A DNA stretch of 46,025 bases from JAULUH01 sp032111745 (GTDB lineage Bacteria > Chloroflexota > Anaerolineae > JAAEKA01). Location of the stretch: NCBI GenBank assembly GCA_032111745.1, contig JAULUH010000285.1, positions 1-46,025 of the forward strand, written 5' to 3'. Position numbers and translations under genes: made by a program. The first letter of the stretch is position 1, and each line of letters starts with the position of its first letter. Shown here piece by piece: positions 1 to 7,912 of the stretch. The notes under the pieces are model-generated. The model saw nothing but the letters and a program-made list of their open reading frames with translations. It ran no database searches and had not been told where the DNA came from.

Positions 1-1
1 A

Positions 2-664
2 ATGGCTAGGGCTGAGGAGGCCGGGATGTCGGAGCGGCTGCAGAAGGCCCGGGAGCTGACCACGATGACGGTCGGCGGCGCGCGGGTGACGGCCAGCAGC
101 ACCGCGGACGCTGTGGCGGAGCAGGCCAGCGCTACCGCGGCCAGCACGGTGGCGGCCACGGAGGCCATGGCCGAGACGCTGGGCAGCGCGGTGACGAAGT
201 CGGTGCAGGCCGCCGCTTATGGCTCGGGTGCGGTGGCCGGCGGGCTGGCCGGCACCACGGGCAGCCTGCTGCTGGCCGGGCAGATCAGCGGCAGCGCGGC
301 CTGGGACGCGGCCAGGAGTATCACCGGCAGCTATTTGAAGATGGCAACGCGACTGGCCGAAGGCTTCCTGCTGGCGCTGGAGGACGAGGAGCAGGGCGCG
401 GCCTACGTCAAGCAGGCGGCGAAGGATTTTGCCCAGGAGACCTTTGACGCCACCACCAACGCCTCACTGGGCGCGCTGGGCGGCGCGGCCACCGCGGTGG
501 GCGCGGTGACGGGTGGTGCGAAGGGCGTGACCGCGGGCTCGGTGACTGGGCTGAAGCAGGCCACGGATGCCGGCGCGGAGGCGACGTATGCGGTAACCAA
601 GGAGGCCTCCAAGGCCGGCACCGAGGCCGCGCGGCGGGTGCTACGGCAGCCGGAAGACGCGTAG
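2..664 (+). CDS. Ala-rich hypothetical protein, possibly truncated at the window edge
   Basis: I do not recognise this protein. The frame encodes 220 residues, very rich in Ala, Gly and Thr, with several heptad-like Ala/Thr stretches and a more hydrophobic glycine-rich stretch near residues 75-95. The middle part (about residues 110-150) has acidic and aromatic residues and looks helical. The composition recalls phasin-like or other amphipathic-helix proteins, but that is only a resemblance. The ATG at base 2 has no visible upstream context, so the true start may lie outside the window. It is followed by a 297-base gap containing an inverted repeat. Confidence 0.6.
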   Translation: MARAEEAGMSERLQKARELTTMTVGGARVTASSTADAVAEQASATAASTVAATEAMAETLGSAVTKSVQAAAYGSGAVAGGLAGTTGSLLLAGQISGSAAWDAARSITGSYLKMATRLAEGFLLALEDEEQGAAYVKQAAKDFAQETFDATTNASLGALGGAATAVGAVTGGAKGVTAGSVTGLKQATDAGAEATYAVTKEASKAGTEAARRVLRQPEDA

Positions 665-714
665 CCTGGCGGAGTGTATGTTGGTGGCGGTGGGGGGGAC
701 GAGGTCTGGGAAGC

Positions 715-770
715 GGAGTCGAGGCTTAAGCCGGAGCGTGCGCGTCAATTCCGGCCAAAGCCTCGACTCC
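715..770. repeat. Dispersed inverted repeat, family A (copy 1)
   Basis: Two 21-base arms (715-735 and 750-770) match as inverted repeats at 19 of 21 positions. The core reads GGAGTCGAGGCTT..GCCGGA and the loop is 14 bases. The right arm, reverse-complemented, is identical to the left arm of the copy at 4889-4909. The rest of the 665-961 gap holds a second imperfect hairpin (781-862, AGGAGCG...CGCTCCT) and no convincing gene. Confidence 0.85.
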
Positions 771-961
771 ATTTGCTGATAGGAGCGTTCGGCGGCTGGC
801 TTGCGTCGCGTCTCCGCGACTTTTCCAGGTAGCGCCGAATTCCGGCGCTCCTTGCGTTTAACAGGGGGTACAGCAATGCCAGCCGGCCGCGTGACACGCA
901 GGGGTGGTGACTACCTGTGAGGGCCAGCTCTCGCTCAGACTCTCTCCTAGGGAGACCAGGT

Positions 962-1651
962 ATGCAGACTATCGGCGTGTTGGGCGGCCTGGGTCCCCAG
1001 GCTACCATGGACTTCGAGGAGCGCATCCATCGCGTGTCCCAACGGCTCATCCCGCAGCTTGCCGCAGGCGGCTATCCGCCGTTGGTGGTTTTCTACCTGC
1101 GACAACCCCCTTTCATCCTGGACGAGGACATGCGGCCGGTGCTGCCGCTGCAACCGCATCCCGCGCTGCTCCAGGCAGCCGCCGAGCTGGGCCGCCTGGC
1201 CGATTTCCTGGTGATCACCGCCAATGGCCCACACCTGGTGCAGCCCCTGGTGGAGCAGGCCAGCGGCAAGCCCGTGCTCAGCATGATTGACGGCACGTTG
1301 CGGGAGGTGCAGCGCCGCGCTCCCCGCTGCGCCGGCCTGCTCACCTTCGGCCCGCCCATGATCTACGCCCAGCCGCTGGCGGCCCTGGGCGTCCCCTGCG
1401 TGACGCTCCCGGACGATCTGCAGCAGGGGCTGGACCGCGCGGTCTGGGCTGTGTGGGAGGGCCGGGACGGCAAGGAAGACGTGGCCGCCGTGCTCGCCGC
1501 AGTCGATCATCTGCGCCAGGCGGGAGCGGACGCCGTGATCCTGGGCTGTACCGAGCTCCCGGTATTGTTGTGGGGGCAGGACGACGCGCCGGATATGGTC
1601 AACCCCACCCAGCTGCTGGCCGAGGCGGCCGTGCGCCGCGCGCTGAGCTGA
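962..1651 (+). CDS. Aspartate/glutamate racemase-like protein, first catalytic Cys absent
   Basis: The 229-residue protein begins MQTIGVLGGLGPQAT, the N-terminal signature of the aspartate/glutamate racemase family, and carries the C-terminal motif VILGCTELPVLL (Cys196). Family members normally use two cysteines, the first in a PCNTAH-type motif. Here the equivalent stretch is ITANGPH (residues 85-91), so the first Cys is Ala87. A one-cysteine protein should not catalyse the usual two-base racemisation; it may be a lyase, a stereospecific isomerase or a non-catalytic relative. The ATG at 962 follows GGGAGACC and lies at the family's conserved start; an upstream ATG at 917 would add 15 unconserved residues. 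The gene ends 4 bases before the next gene, suggesting co-transcription. Confidence 0.85.
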   Translation: MQTIGVLGGLGPQATMDFEERIHRVSQRLIPQLAAGGYPPLVVFYLRQPPFILDEDMRPVLPLQPHPALLQAAAELGRLADFLVITANGPHLVQPLVEQASGKPVLSMIDGTLREVQRRAPRCAGLLTFGPPMIYAQPLAALGVPCVTLPDDLQQGLDRAVWAVWEGRDGKEDVAAVLAAVDHLRQAGADAVILGCTELPVLLWGQDDAPDMVNPTQLLAEAAVRRALS

Positions 1652-1655
1652 GGCC

Positions 1656-4496
1656 ATGGCCAGCCTGCCCGCCGGCACCGTCACCTTTCTGTACACCGAC
1701 GTGGAGGGCAGCACGCGGCTGTGGGAGGAACAGCCCGCGGCGATGGGCGATGCCATGGCGCGGCACGACGCCATCGTGCGGGCAGCCATCGAGACCCACG
1801 GCGGGCAGGTCTTTCGCACGGCCGGCGACGGACTGTGCGCGGCCTTCGCCACCGCGGGGCCGGCGGTGGTGGCGGCGGCCGCGGCCCAGCAGGCGCTGGC
1901 CGCCGAGTCCTGGCCCCTCCACCAGCCCCTGGCGGTGCGCATCGTGCTGCATTCCACGGCGGCCGAGCCACGGGACGGCGACTACATCGGCGGCGGCCTG
2001 AACCGCCTGGGCCGGCTGCTGGCGGCCTGCCATGGCGGCCAGACCCTGTTGAGCCAGGCAACCGAGCAACTGGTGCGCGACCACCTGCCGGCCGGCGCCA
2101 GCCTGCTGGACCTGGGCCAGCACCGCTTCCGCGACCTGAGCCGTCCCGACCGCATCTTTCAGCTGGTGATGGCCGGTGTGTCCGCCAGCTTTCCACCGCT
2201 GAGGTCCCTGGATGATATCCCCAACAACCTGCCGGCGCAGTTGACCAGCTTTGTGGGCCGCCAGCGCGAGGTGGCAGAGATCGTCTCGCTCCTCACCACC
2301 TTCCCGGCTGGGGGCCGGGGCGAGCGGTTGCTGACTCTCACGGGACCCGGCGGCACCGGAAAGACCCGTCTCTCGCTGCAGGCGGCGGCGGAGCTACTGC
2401 AGCACTTCCCCGACGGCGTCTGGCTCGTCGAGCTGGCGCCCGTCTCCGACCCAACTCTTGTGGCGCAAAGCATCACCGCGGTGCTGCGGTTGCGGGAGCT
2501 GGCCGGCCGGCTGCTGGACGCGATGCTGGCGGATTATCTGCGCGACCAGCACCTGCTGCTGGTGCTGGACAACTGTGAGCACCTGATCGACGAGTGTGCG
2601 CGCATCGCTAACTTGCTGCTGCGCGCCTGCCCGGAGCTACGGATCCTGGCCAGCAGTCGCGAGTCCTTGGGCATCGCCGGCGAGAGGGTTCTGCGCGTGC
2701 CCTCGCTGGCCGTGCCTGATCTGCGGACCCTGCCGCCGCTGGACGAGCTGGCGCATTTCGCGTCCGTGCAGCTTTTCGCGGAGCGGGCGGCGAGCGTGCA
2801 GCCGGGCTTCCAGCTGACGCCGCAGAACGCGCCTGCCGTGGCCCAGATCAGCTGCCGGCTGGACGGCATCCCCCTGGCCCTGGAGCTGGCCGCAGCGCGG
2901 GTGCGCTCGCTCTCCCCGGAGCAAATCGCGGCCCGGCTGGACGATCGCTTCCGGCTGTTGACCGGCGGCAGCCGGGCCGCGGTGCAGCGCCAGCAGACGC
3001 TGCAGGCCCTGATCGACTGGAGCTACGACCTGCTCTCGCCGCCGGAGTGTAACCTGCTGCGCCGGCTGGCGGTGTTCGCCGGCGGCTGGACGCTGGAGGC
3101 TGCCGAAGGGGTTTGTGCCTGGGGCGACGTGGACGCGGTAGATGTGCTGGACCTACTGGACTACCTGGTGAACAAATCGCTGGTGAGCGCGGACGATGCG
3201 GGAGACCAGCTGCGCTATCGCATGCAGGAGACCGTCCGCCAATACGCGCAGGACAAGCTGCTGGCAGCGGGCGAGGCCACGAAGGCGCGCACCGGGCACC
3301 TGGCCTATTTCGCAGCGCAGCTGGCGCAGGCCGGGCCAGAATGGCGCACCGTGCAGCGCACGCGCTGGGCTAAGTGGGTCAGCCAGGAGCAGGACAACCT
3401 GCGCGCGGCCGTGGCCTGGGCGCTGGAGACCGACCCGGAGGCCGCCCTGGCCGTGGTCTACGACTTAAGCCCGTACTGGCCGCACGCGGGCTCGGTGACC
3501 GAGGGCCGGCGCTTCGTGGCGCGGGCCCTGGCCGAGGCCCAAGCGCAGCCAGGCGGCTCAACCGGGGAGGATGCCGACCCCCGGCGCCAGCTGTTGCTGG
3601 CCGGGGCCTGGTTCGCCGATGGCTTCCTGGCCTTCTCCAACGGGTTTGGCGCGGACACGCGGCGCGCCATGGAAAAGGCGATCGAGCTGTTGCGTCCGCT
3701 GGGGGCTGTCGAGCGGTTGGCGCCGGCCTATGGCTTTGCCGGCCTGGGGGCGTTCTTTAGCGGTGACATGGAGGCCAGCGTGGCCTACGGGCAGAAGGCG
3801 CTGGTCCTGGCGCAGCAGGCGGGGGATCGCTGGATGGAGGCCATGCAACTTCTGAGCTTTGGCCAGATCGATGCCTGGGGCACGGACGGTGCCGGTGGCA
3901 CGTCACCGAAGTGGGAGGAAGGCATGGCGATCATGCGGGAGTTGAACGATGGCTGGGGAGAGGCCATGGGGCACATGGTTGCCGGCAACGCCTTCCTGCG
4001 CAGCGGCGACCTGGCGGCGGCCCGGGGGCACTTCGAGCAGTCGGCGCAACTGTTCGACGAAGCGGACTACGTGTTGATGACGAACATTGGCCGCAGTGGC
4101 CTGGCCGATATTGCCCGCCAGCAAGGGGACTACGCCAGTGCCCTGGAGCTGTACCCGACTGTCATCCGGGTGTGGCGGCTGGCCGACCACCGGGGGGCCA
4201 TCGCCCGCTGCCTGGAGTGCCTGGGCTTCATCGCTGGCCGGCAGGCGGCCGATGTGGCGGAGCCGGCGGCGCTACTGCGCCGCGCGGCCACCCTGTACGG
4301 CGCGGCCGAGACTATGCGCCGGGTGAACAACATCCCCATGTCCCCCTGGGAGGTACCTGAGTACGAGGGGCACGTGCAGGCTCTGCGCCGGCAGCTGGAC
4401 CCTGCGGTGCTGGCCGCGGCCTGGCAGACCGGCCAGCGCCTGGACCTGGACCGGGCCGTGGCCGTGGCGGTGCAGGAGCCGGCCGGCCTACCCTAG
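1656..4496 (+). CDS. Class III cyclase domain / AAA-NB-ARC ATPase / TPR regulator
   Basis: This 946-residue cytoplasmic protein starts with a class III adenylate/guanylate cyclase domain: FLYTDVEGST with metal-binding Asp15, RTAGDG with Asp58, and DYIGGGLNRLGR with the transition-state Asn116 and Arg120. The purine-specifying Lys that often precedes TxGD is Arg54 here. An STAND/AAA-type ATPase follows, with Walker A GPGGTGKT at 230-237 and Walker B LLVLDN at 301-306, then a helical region of about 450 residues that looks like TPR repeats. The usual C-terminal LuxR DNA-binding domain is not seen. Such proteins are abundant in Chloroflexota and Actinobacteria and probably act as signalling switches; the ligand is unknown. 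Its last four bases overlap the end of the convergent ferredoxin gene. Confidence 0.88.
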   Translation: MASLPAGTVTFLYTDVEGSTRLWEEQPAAMGDAMARHDAIVRAAIETHGGQVFRTAGDGLCAAFATAGPAVVAAAAAQQALAAESWPLHQPLAVRIVLHSTAAEPRDGDYIGGGLNRLGRLLAACHGGQTLLSQATEQLVRDHLPAGASLLDLGQHRFRDLSRPDRIFQLVMAGVSASFPPLRSLDDIPNNLPAQLTSFVGRQREVAEIVSLLTTFPAGGRGERLLTLTGPGGTGKTRLSLQAAAELLQHFPDGVWLVELAPVSDPTLVAQSITAVLRLRELAGRLLDAMLADYLRDQHLLLVLDNCEHLIDECARIANLLLRACPELRILASSRESLGIAGERVLRVPSLAVPDLRTLPPLDELAHFASVQLFAERAASVQPGFQLTPQNAPAVAQISCRLDGIPLALELAAARVRSLSPEQIAARLDDRFRLLTGGSRAAVQRQQTLQALIDWSYDLLSPPECNLLRRLAVFAGGWTLEAAEGVCAWGDVDAVDVLDLLDYLVNKSLVSADDAGDQLRYRMQETVRQYAQDKLLAAGEATKARTGHLAYFAAQLAQAGPEWRTVQRTRWAKWVSQEQDNLRAAVAWALETDPEAALAVVYDLSPYWPHAGSVTEGRRFVARALAEAQAQPGGSTGEDADPRRQLLLAGAWFADGFLAFSNGFGADTRRAMEKAIELLRPLGAVERLAPAYGFAGLGAFFSGDMEASVAYGQKALVLAQQAGDRWMEAMQLLSFGQIDAWGTDGAGGTSPKWEEGMAIMRELNDGWGEAMGHMVAGNAFLRSGDLAAARGHFEQSAQLFDEADYVLMTNIGRSGLADIARQQGDYASALELYPTVIRVWRLADHRGAIARCLECLGFIAGRQAADVAEPAALLRRAATLYGAAETMRRVNNIPMSPWEVPEYEGHVQALRRQLDPAVLAAAWQTGQRLDLDRAVAVAVQEPAGLP

Positions 4497-4873
4497 GGCT
4501 GCTCGGGGTTATTGCCCTCCGGGATGTAGAAGGCCCGGTCGATCACCGGCCGCCCCTGGCGCAGGTGCTCGTCGACGATGCGGTTGAGGAGCTCGTCGTC
4601 AACGTGGTGGTACCAGACACCGTCGGGGTAGACCACCAGGATGGGGCCGCGCAAACAGACGCCGAGACAGGGGGTGGTGCTGACCTTGACGCGCTGGGGG
4701 TTGAGGTAGTCGCCCAGCTCGCCCAGGCGCTGGCTGAGGCGGGACGACAGGCGCATGGCCGTGTGGTCGGGGTCGCAGGAGTCGCTGTATTCGCCGGTGC
4801 AGATGAACACGTGGCGGCCGTAGGGGGCGAGGTAGGGGGGGTCGTCGTCCAAAAGGGTTTCCTCCAAAGGCAA
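4493..4873 (-). CDS. Thioredoxin-like [2Fe-2S] ferredoxin
   Basis: A small protein (126 codons from the first TTG) with the cysteine pattern of thioredoxin-fold [2Fe-2S] ferredoxins: HVFICTGEYSDSC, then TTPCLGVCLRGP, giving four likely cluster ligands. It is probably a soluble electron carrier. No ATG is available near the N terminus. A GGAGG motif (4861-4865, complement) sits 8 bases before a second TTG at 4852, so translation may start there, giving a product of 119 residues that begins just ahead of the conserved region. The 3' end overlaps the cyclase gene by 4 bases tail to tail. Confidence 0.8.
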   Translation of the reverse strand: MPLEETLLDDDPPYLAPYGRHVFICTGEYSDSCDPDHTAMRLSSRLSQRLGELGDYLNPQRVKVSTTPCLGVCLRGPILVVYPDGVWYHHVDDELLNRIVDEHLRQGRPVIDRAFYIPEGNNPEQP

Positions 4874-4888
4874 AGTACGTCCGGGTGT

Positions 4889-4994
4889 GGAGTCGAGGCT
4901 TTGGCCGGAGATGGCGCGCTATCTCCGGCTCGAGCCTCGACTCCACCTGGTGGGATCGTCTCGAGGGTTTATCTCCGGCTGAAGCCTCGACTCC
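4889..4994. repeat. Dispersed inverted repeat, family A (copy 2, three arms)
   Basis: Arms at 4889-4909 and 4924-4944 form an inverted repeat whose stem extends inward through GGAGAT/ATCTCC. A third arm in the same orientation as the right arm lies at 4974-4994. All three share the GGAGTCGAGGCT...GCCGGA core. The element fills the gap between the ferredoxin and phosphoesterase genes and contains no gene. Confidence 0.85.
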
Positions 4995-5008
4995 GCGTGC
5001 CGGACCGG

Positions 5009-5833
5009 CTAACGGTCGCAGAAGAGGCGCACGGACTCGGCCAGGGTCAGCTCGCCGGCCAGTACCGGTTTTTCGTAGGCTACCGACCAGCTGTAGAGCT
5101 GGGAGCGGGCGCGCTGCAGCTCGATCAGCATCAGCTCCACCAAGGGGCCGCCCTCGGCCAGGAAGCCCGTGGCGACGAAGTCGCGGGCGGTCTGGTCGCG
5201 GTCGTAGGGCACGCGGGCGATGCGAGCGTGCCAGCCTTGCGCATCCTGCCAGGTCAGCTGGCCGTAGCTGGCCCGGGGGTCGCCGTCGAAGGGCATGCCC
5301 ACGGCGCCGACGTTGACCACCAGGGTGTGGCCCAGGCGGCGCACCAGGGGCCAGTGGGTGTGGCCGACGACGAACAGGGGCACGACGGGACGGCCGATCT
5401 GGGTGTGCAGGACCTCGTCGGGGGTATCGGGGAAGATGCCATCGCGGGTGCCGCGCATGGAGGCGTGGACCACGCGGGCCTCGCTGCCGTCGGGGGCCAG
5501 GAAGCTGTGCTGGAAGGGCATGACGGCCAGGGCCGGCACGGCGCCGTTGAGGGCTTCGTAGGTCCAGAAGGAGCTGCGGAAGATCTCGAAGAGCGGCCCG
5601 GAGCGCGGGGCGCCGGGCACGGCATGGGCCAGCACGTAGTCCTCGTGGTTGCCGCGCACCGTGGGCCACTGGCGCTCGGCCACGAAGCGCCAGCACTCGG
5701 CGGGCCGCGGACCGCGGTTGACGACGTCGCCGGCCACGATCACCAGGTCGGGCTGCCAGGCGTCCACATGCGCAGTCACGGCCAGCAGGGCCGGCAGGTT
5801 GGCGTGGATGTCGGCCAGGATGGCGATTTTCAT
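5009..5833 (-). CDS. Calcineurin-like metallophosphoesterase
   Basis: The 274-residue protein has the ordered metal-binding motifs of the calcineurin-like phosphoesterase superfamily: DIHAN (residues 8-12), GDVVNRGP, GNHED and GHTHWP. It is cytoplasmic, with no signal peptide. The length and the MKIAILADIHAN start resemble the YfcE/MJ0936-like and ApaH-like branches, which hydrolyse phosphodiesters or phosphomonoesters; the substrate cannot be read from sequence. It begins with ATG at 5833 and is preceded by a roughly 100-base leader with a strong hairpin and a good promoter. Nothing nearby points to a pathway. Confidence 0.85.
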   Translation of the reverse strand: MKIAILADIHANLPALLAVTAHVDAWQPDLVIVAGDVVNRGPRPAECWRFVAERQWPTVRGNHEDYVLAHAVPGAPRSGPLFEIFRSSFWTYEALNGAVPALAVMPFQHSFLAPDGSEARVVHASMRGTRDGIFPDTPDEVLHTQIGRPVVPLFVVGHTHWPLVRRLGHTLVVNVGAVGMPFDGDPRASYGQLTWQDAQGWHARIARVPYDRDQTARDFVATGFLAEGGPLVELMLIELQRARSQLYSWSVAYEKPVLAGELTLAESVRLFCDR

Positions 5834-5872
5834 GGGCTGAAGCCCCGGCGCGGCGCGGCCCGGGCCAACAAG

Positions 5873-5899
5873 CAGGCGGCCTGGTAGTCAGGCCGCCTG
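5873..5899 (-). other. Perfect 11-bp hairpin in the phosphoesterase leader
   Basis: CAGGCGGCCTG (5873-5883) pairs perfectly with 5889-5899 around a 5-base loop. It lies between the predicted promoter and the start codon of the phosphoesterase gene, so it would form in the mRNA leader. No uridine run follows on the minus strand, so its role is unknown. Confidence 0.6.
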
Positions 5900-5940
5900 G
5901 TAGGCAATGGAGTTTCCTGGCAGCTGGAGGCCATGCGCCC

Positions 5941-5968
5941 AGTATAGCGCGGGGCGGGCAGAAGTCAA
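5941..5968 (-). promoter_or_regulatory. Promoter for the metallophosphoesterase gene
   Basis: On the minus strand TTGACT (5968-5963) and TATACT (5946-5941) are separated by 16 bases. The start site would fall near 5934, giving a leader of about 100 bases. Confidence 0.6.
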
Positions 5969-6007
5969 GGCGGGGCGGAACACGGACGAACACGGACTCC
6001 CGAGGCT

Positions 6008-6057
6008 TACCGCAAAGGCGCAAAGAGCGCAGAGGAGAAAAAGGACCGGAGGAGCCG
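6008..6057. repeat. Dispersed repeat, family B (copy 1)
   Basis: A stretch beginning TACCGCAAAGGCGCAAAGAG and ending GGACCGGAGGAGCC matches 12662-12711 over about 50 bases with scattered differences. Sequences of the ACCGCAaAGGCGCaaAGa type are scattered in many environmental bacterial genomes (recalled, not searched). Just before it is a short direct repeat of AACACGGAC (5980-5997). The 5969-6088 gap holds nothing else. Confidence 0.65.
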
Positions 6058-6088
6058 GAGCGGAATGGAGTGTTGACTCCGTTGTGCC

Positions 6089-6619
6089 CTAGGGCTGGCG
6101 CACCTCGGCTTCGACGGTGAGCGGGGCGGCGTTGGCGAATTGGAGGGTGACGGGGAAGCGCTCGCCGGCTACCAGGTCCTGGGTGAGGCCGATGAGCATG
6201 ATGTGGTAGCCGCCGGGCTTCAGGTCCACCTGGCCGCCGGCCGGGATCTCGATGCCGCCGGTGACCTGCCGCATCATCATCACGTCGCCCTCCATGCGGG
6301 TCTCGTGGATCTCCACGGCTTCTGACACGGCGGCCTGTGCGGCCACCAGGCGATCGGCGGCCGGGCCGCGGTTGGAGAGGGTGAGGAAGATGGCGCTGTT
6401 GGCGCCGCCGCCGTGGGCCATCTGGCCCTCGGCCATGCCCGGCGGCATCTGGTCGCCGGCCGGCGCGGCGCCCGGCATGGGCACCGCGGCCCTGGCCCAC
6501 ACGTCGCGAGCCGCTATGGGCGACCCGGTGGCCGCCTGGGGTGGATAGCAGCCGGCCAGCAGCGCGACGGCCAGCAGGGTGATGAGGATGATGGCCTTCA
6601 GGCCAGGGAGCGTTCGCAT
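6089..6619 (-). CDS. PCu(A)C-family copper chaperone lipoprotein
   Basis: The 176-residue product has a lipoprotein signal peptide ending LLAVALLAGC, so it is predicted to be anchored on the outer face of the cytoplasmic membrane. The mature part matches the PCu(A)C copper chaperone fold, with ligand motifs EIHETRMEGDVMMM and GGYHIMLIGL supplying the His and Met ligands. These proteins carry Cu(I) to the CuA or CuB site of haem-copper oxidases. Between the first strand and the conserved core there is a Met/His-rich insertion (GDQMPPGMAEGQMAHGGG) that may add copper ligands. The start ATG at 6619 follows AAGGAG with 8-base spacing; longer in-frame starts would mask the signal peptide. Confidence 0.88.
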   Translation of the reverse strand: MRTLPGLKAIILITLLAVALLAGCYPPQAATGSPIAARDVWARAAVPMPGAAPAGDQMPPGMAEGQMAHGGGANSAIFLTLSNRGPAADRLVAAQAAVSEAVEIHETRMEGDVMMMRQVTGGIEIPAGGQVDLKPGGYHIMLIGLTQDLVAGERFPVTLQFANAAPLTVEAEVRQP

Positions 6620-6679
6620 GGCGCAGGCTCCTTGTGGGCGGTGCCAGGGGTTGCGCGAGTTGTCACAAGCGTTGCCTAC

Positions 6680-6708
6680 CGTATAGCATATCCGGGACTG
6701 GGCGTCAA
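6680..6708 (-). promoter_or_regulatory. Promoter for the copper chaperone gene
   Basis: Minus-strand TTGACG (6708-6703) and TATACG (6685-6680) are 17 bases apart. The predicted start near 6673 gives a leader of about 54 bases. Confidence 0.5.
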
Positions 6709-6730
6709 ATGTGTGCGGGGCCAAGGTCAA

Positions 6731-6764
6731 AGACTGGTCCAGTCTTCGGAGACTGGACCAGTCT
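6731..6764. promoter_or_regulatory. Paired palindrome AGACTGGnCCAGTCT x2
   Basis: AGACTGGTCCAGTCT (6731-6745) and AGACTGGACCAGTCT (6750-6764) are perfect inverted repeats of each other around TCGG, and each arm is itself a palindrome apart from its central base. It lies about 23 bases upstream of the -35 box of the copper chaperone gene and about 108 bases after the LysR stop. It could be a double operator or a LysR-transcript terminator; a uridine run is lacking, which favours an operator. Confidence 0.65.
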
Positions 6765-6871
6765 CGGGGCGCCTTACGTCTTCAGGCATGCCGCCCCCAG
6801 TGCGGGGTTCTCGCACCGACGTCCTGCCCTTACACCATAACGGTATGTCCTCGCCCAGCCCAGCGCTGCAC

Positions 6872-7852
6872 TCAATCGCACCCCTTCCCCACGCCCACCG
6901 GCCGGCGCTCGGTCCAGGGCTGGGCCGGGATGGGCAGCAGGCTGGGCCACTGGGCCTTGCCGTATTCCCCGGCCATGTACTCCCAAAAGGTCTGCAGGGC
7001 CGGGGTCTGCGGCCGGTGCAGGTTGTCGATCATGTACAGCCAACGCCGCAGGTCGAGCCCGTCCACCTGCAGCGCGGCCACCCGGCCGAGGGCCACAAAG
7101 CGCTCCACGGCTACCCGCGGCACGAAGCCCAGCCCGATCTCCTCCTCTACAGCCATGACGATGGCCTCGGAGTTCTCCAGGGTCAGTACCACCTCCAGGC
7201 ACTGCACGTCGACGCCGGCCAGGGTCAGGGCCTCCAGCACGGTCAGGTTGGTGCCCGCCACGGCCTCGCGCATCACGAAGCGTTCGCCCTGCAGCTCGGC
7301 CGGGCTGACGCTGCCCCGGCTCGCCCACCGGTGGCTGCCCGGCACCAACAGTACAATCTCGTCCTCGAAGAAGCGCTGGTAGCTCAGGCCGCCCCGCGCC
7401 ACCCGCTCGCTGGCCACGCCGACGTCCACGTCCCCTTCCACCAGCCAGTCGATCATCTGCTGCCGGGCGCCGACCTTCACCGTGGCCCGCACCAGGGGGT
7501 AGTGCTCCCGGTAGCGGGCCAGCAGCCGCGGCAAGACGTACTTGCCCGAGGTGGTGGAGCAGCCAATGGTCAGGCGCCCACTCACCTCCCCTTTCAAGAC
7601 CAAAGCCGCCTCCTCTACCTGCTTCGAGCGGTTGATCAGATCCCGGGCCAGCGGCAACAGGGCCTGTCCGGCTGCGCTGATGGCCACGTGCCGGCCGCTG
7701 CGGTCGAACAGCTCGACCCCCAACTGCTGCTCCAAGGTGGCCATGTGCTGGCTCACCGCCGGCTGGCTCATGTGCAACTGCTCCGCCGCGCGCGAGAAGT
7801 TCTCGGTTTCGGCTGCTACCACGAAAATTCGCAGGTTATCCAGATTCAACAC
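6872..7852 (-). CDS. LysR-family transcriptional regulator
   Basis: A 326-residue LysR-type regulator: the N-terminal winged helix-turn-helix (LDNLRIFVVAAETENFSRAA, then EQLHMSQPAVSQHM) is followed by a two-lobe effector-binding domain starting GRLTIGCSTTSGKYVLPRLL. It resembles the CysB/CbbR/CysL branch, but the inducer cannot be named. Translation begins at GTG 7852, preceded by AGGAGG with a 7-base gap. It is transcribed divergently from the multihaem cytochrome operon, the classical arrangement for a LysR regulator of its neighbour, so it may control that operon; this is inference from position. Confidence 0.92.
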   Translation of the reverse strand: MLNLDNLRIFVVAAETENFSRAAEQLHMSQPAVSQHMATLEQQLGVELFDRSGRHVAISAAGQALLPLARDLINRSKQVEEAALVLKGEVSGRLTIGCSTTSGKYVLPRLLARYREHYPLVRATVKVGARQQMIDWLVEGDVDVGVASERVARGGLSYQRFFEDEIVLLVPGSHRWASRGSVSPAELQGERFVMREAVAGTNLTVLEALTLAGVDVQCLEVVLTLENSEAIVMAVEEEIGLGFVPRVAVERFVALGRVAALQVDGLDLRRWLYMIDNLHRPQTPALQTFWEYMAGEYGKAQWPSLLPIPAQPWTERRPVGVGKGCD

Positions 7853-7865
7853 CGGGTTCCTCCTG

Positions 7866-7877
7866 TGATATAGATCA
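7866..7877. promoter_or_regulatory. CRP/FNR-like box 1 (TGAT-N4-ATCA)
   Basis: TGATATAGATCA, within TGTGA-N6-TCACG (7864-7879), matches 9 of 10 fixed positions of the CRP half-sites and also has the FNR-type TGAT-N4-ATCA core. Its centre is 48 bases from box 2. It lies close to the LysR start, so it could affect either divergent gene. Confidence 0.6.
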
Positions 7878-7912
7878 CGAATAATAGAGTATCAGAAAAT
7901 CCAATAAAAAAC

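Noticed and set aside
4565..5887. Long open frame on the plus strand (440 codons) across the ferredoxin and phosphoesterase genes
   Set aside because: It is antisense to two genes with clear motifs, and its translation is low-complexity Gly/Val/Ala/His; a GC-rich shadow frame.
4599..6500. 633-codon minus-strand frame
   Set aside because: It overlaps the ferredoxin, phosphoesterase and copper chaperone genes in another frame and has an Arg/Pro-rich composition with no motifs.
6413..7873. 486-codon plus-strand frame
   Set aside because: Antisense to the LysR gene, with no recognisable motif; the LysR protein is complete and conserved.
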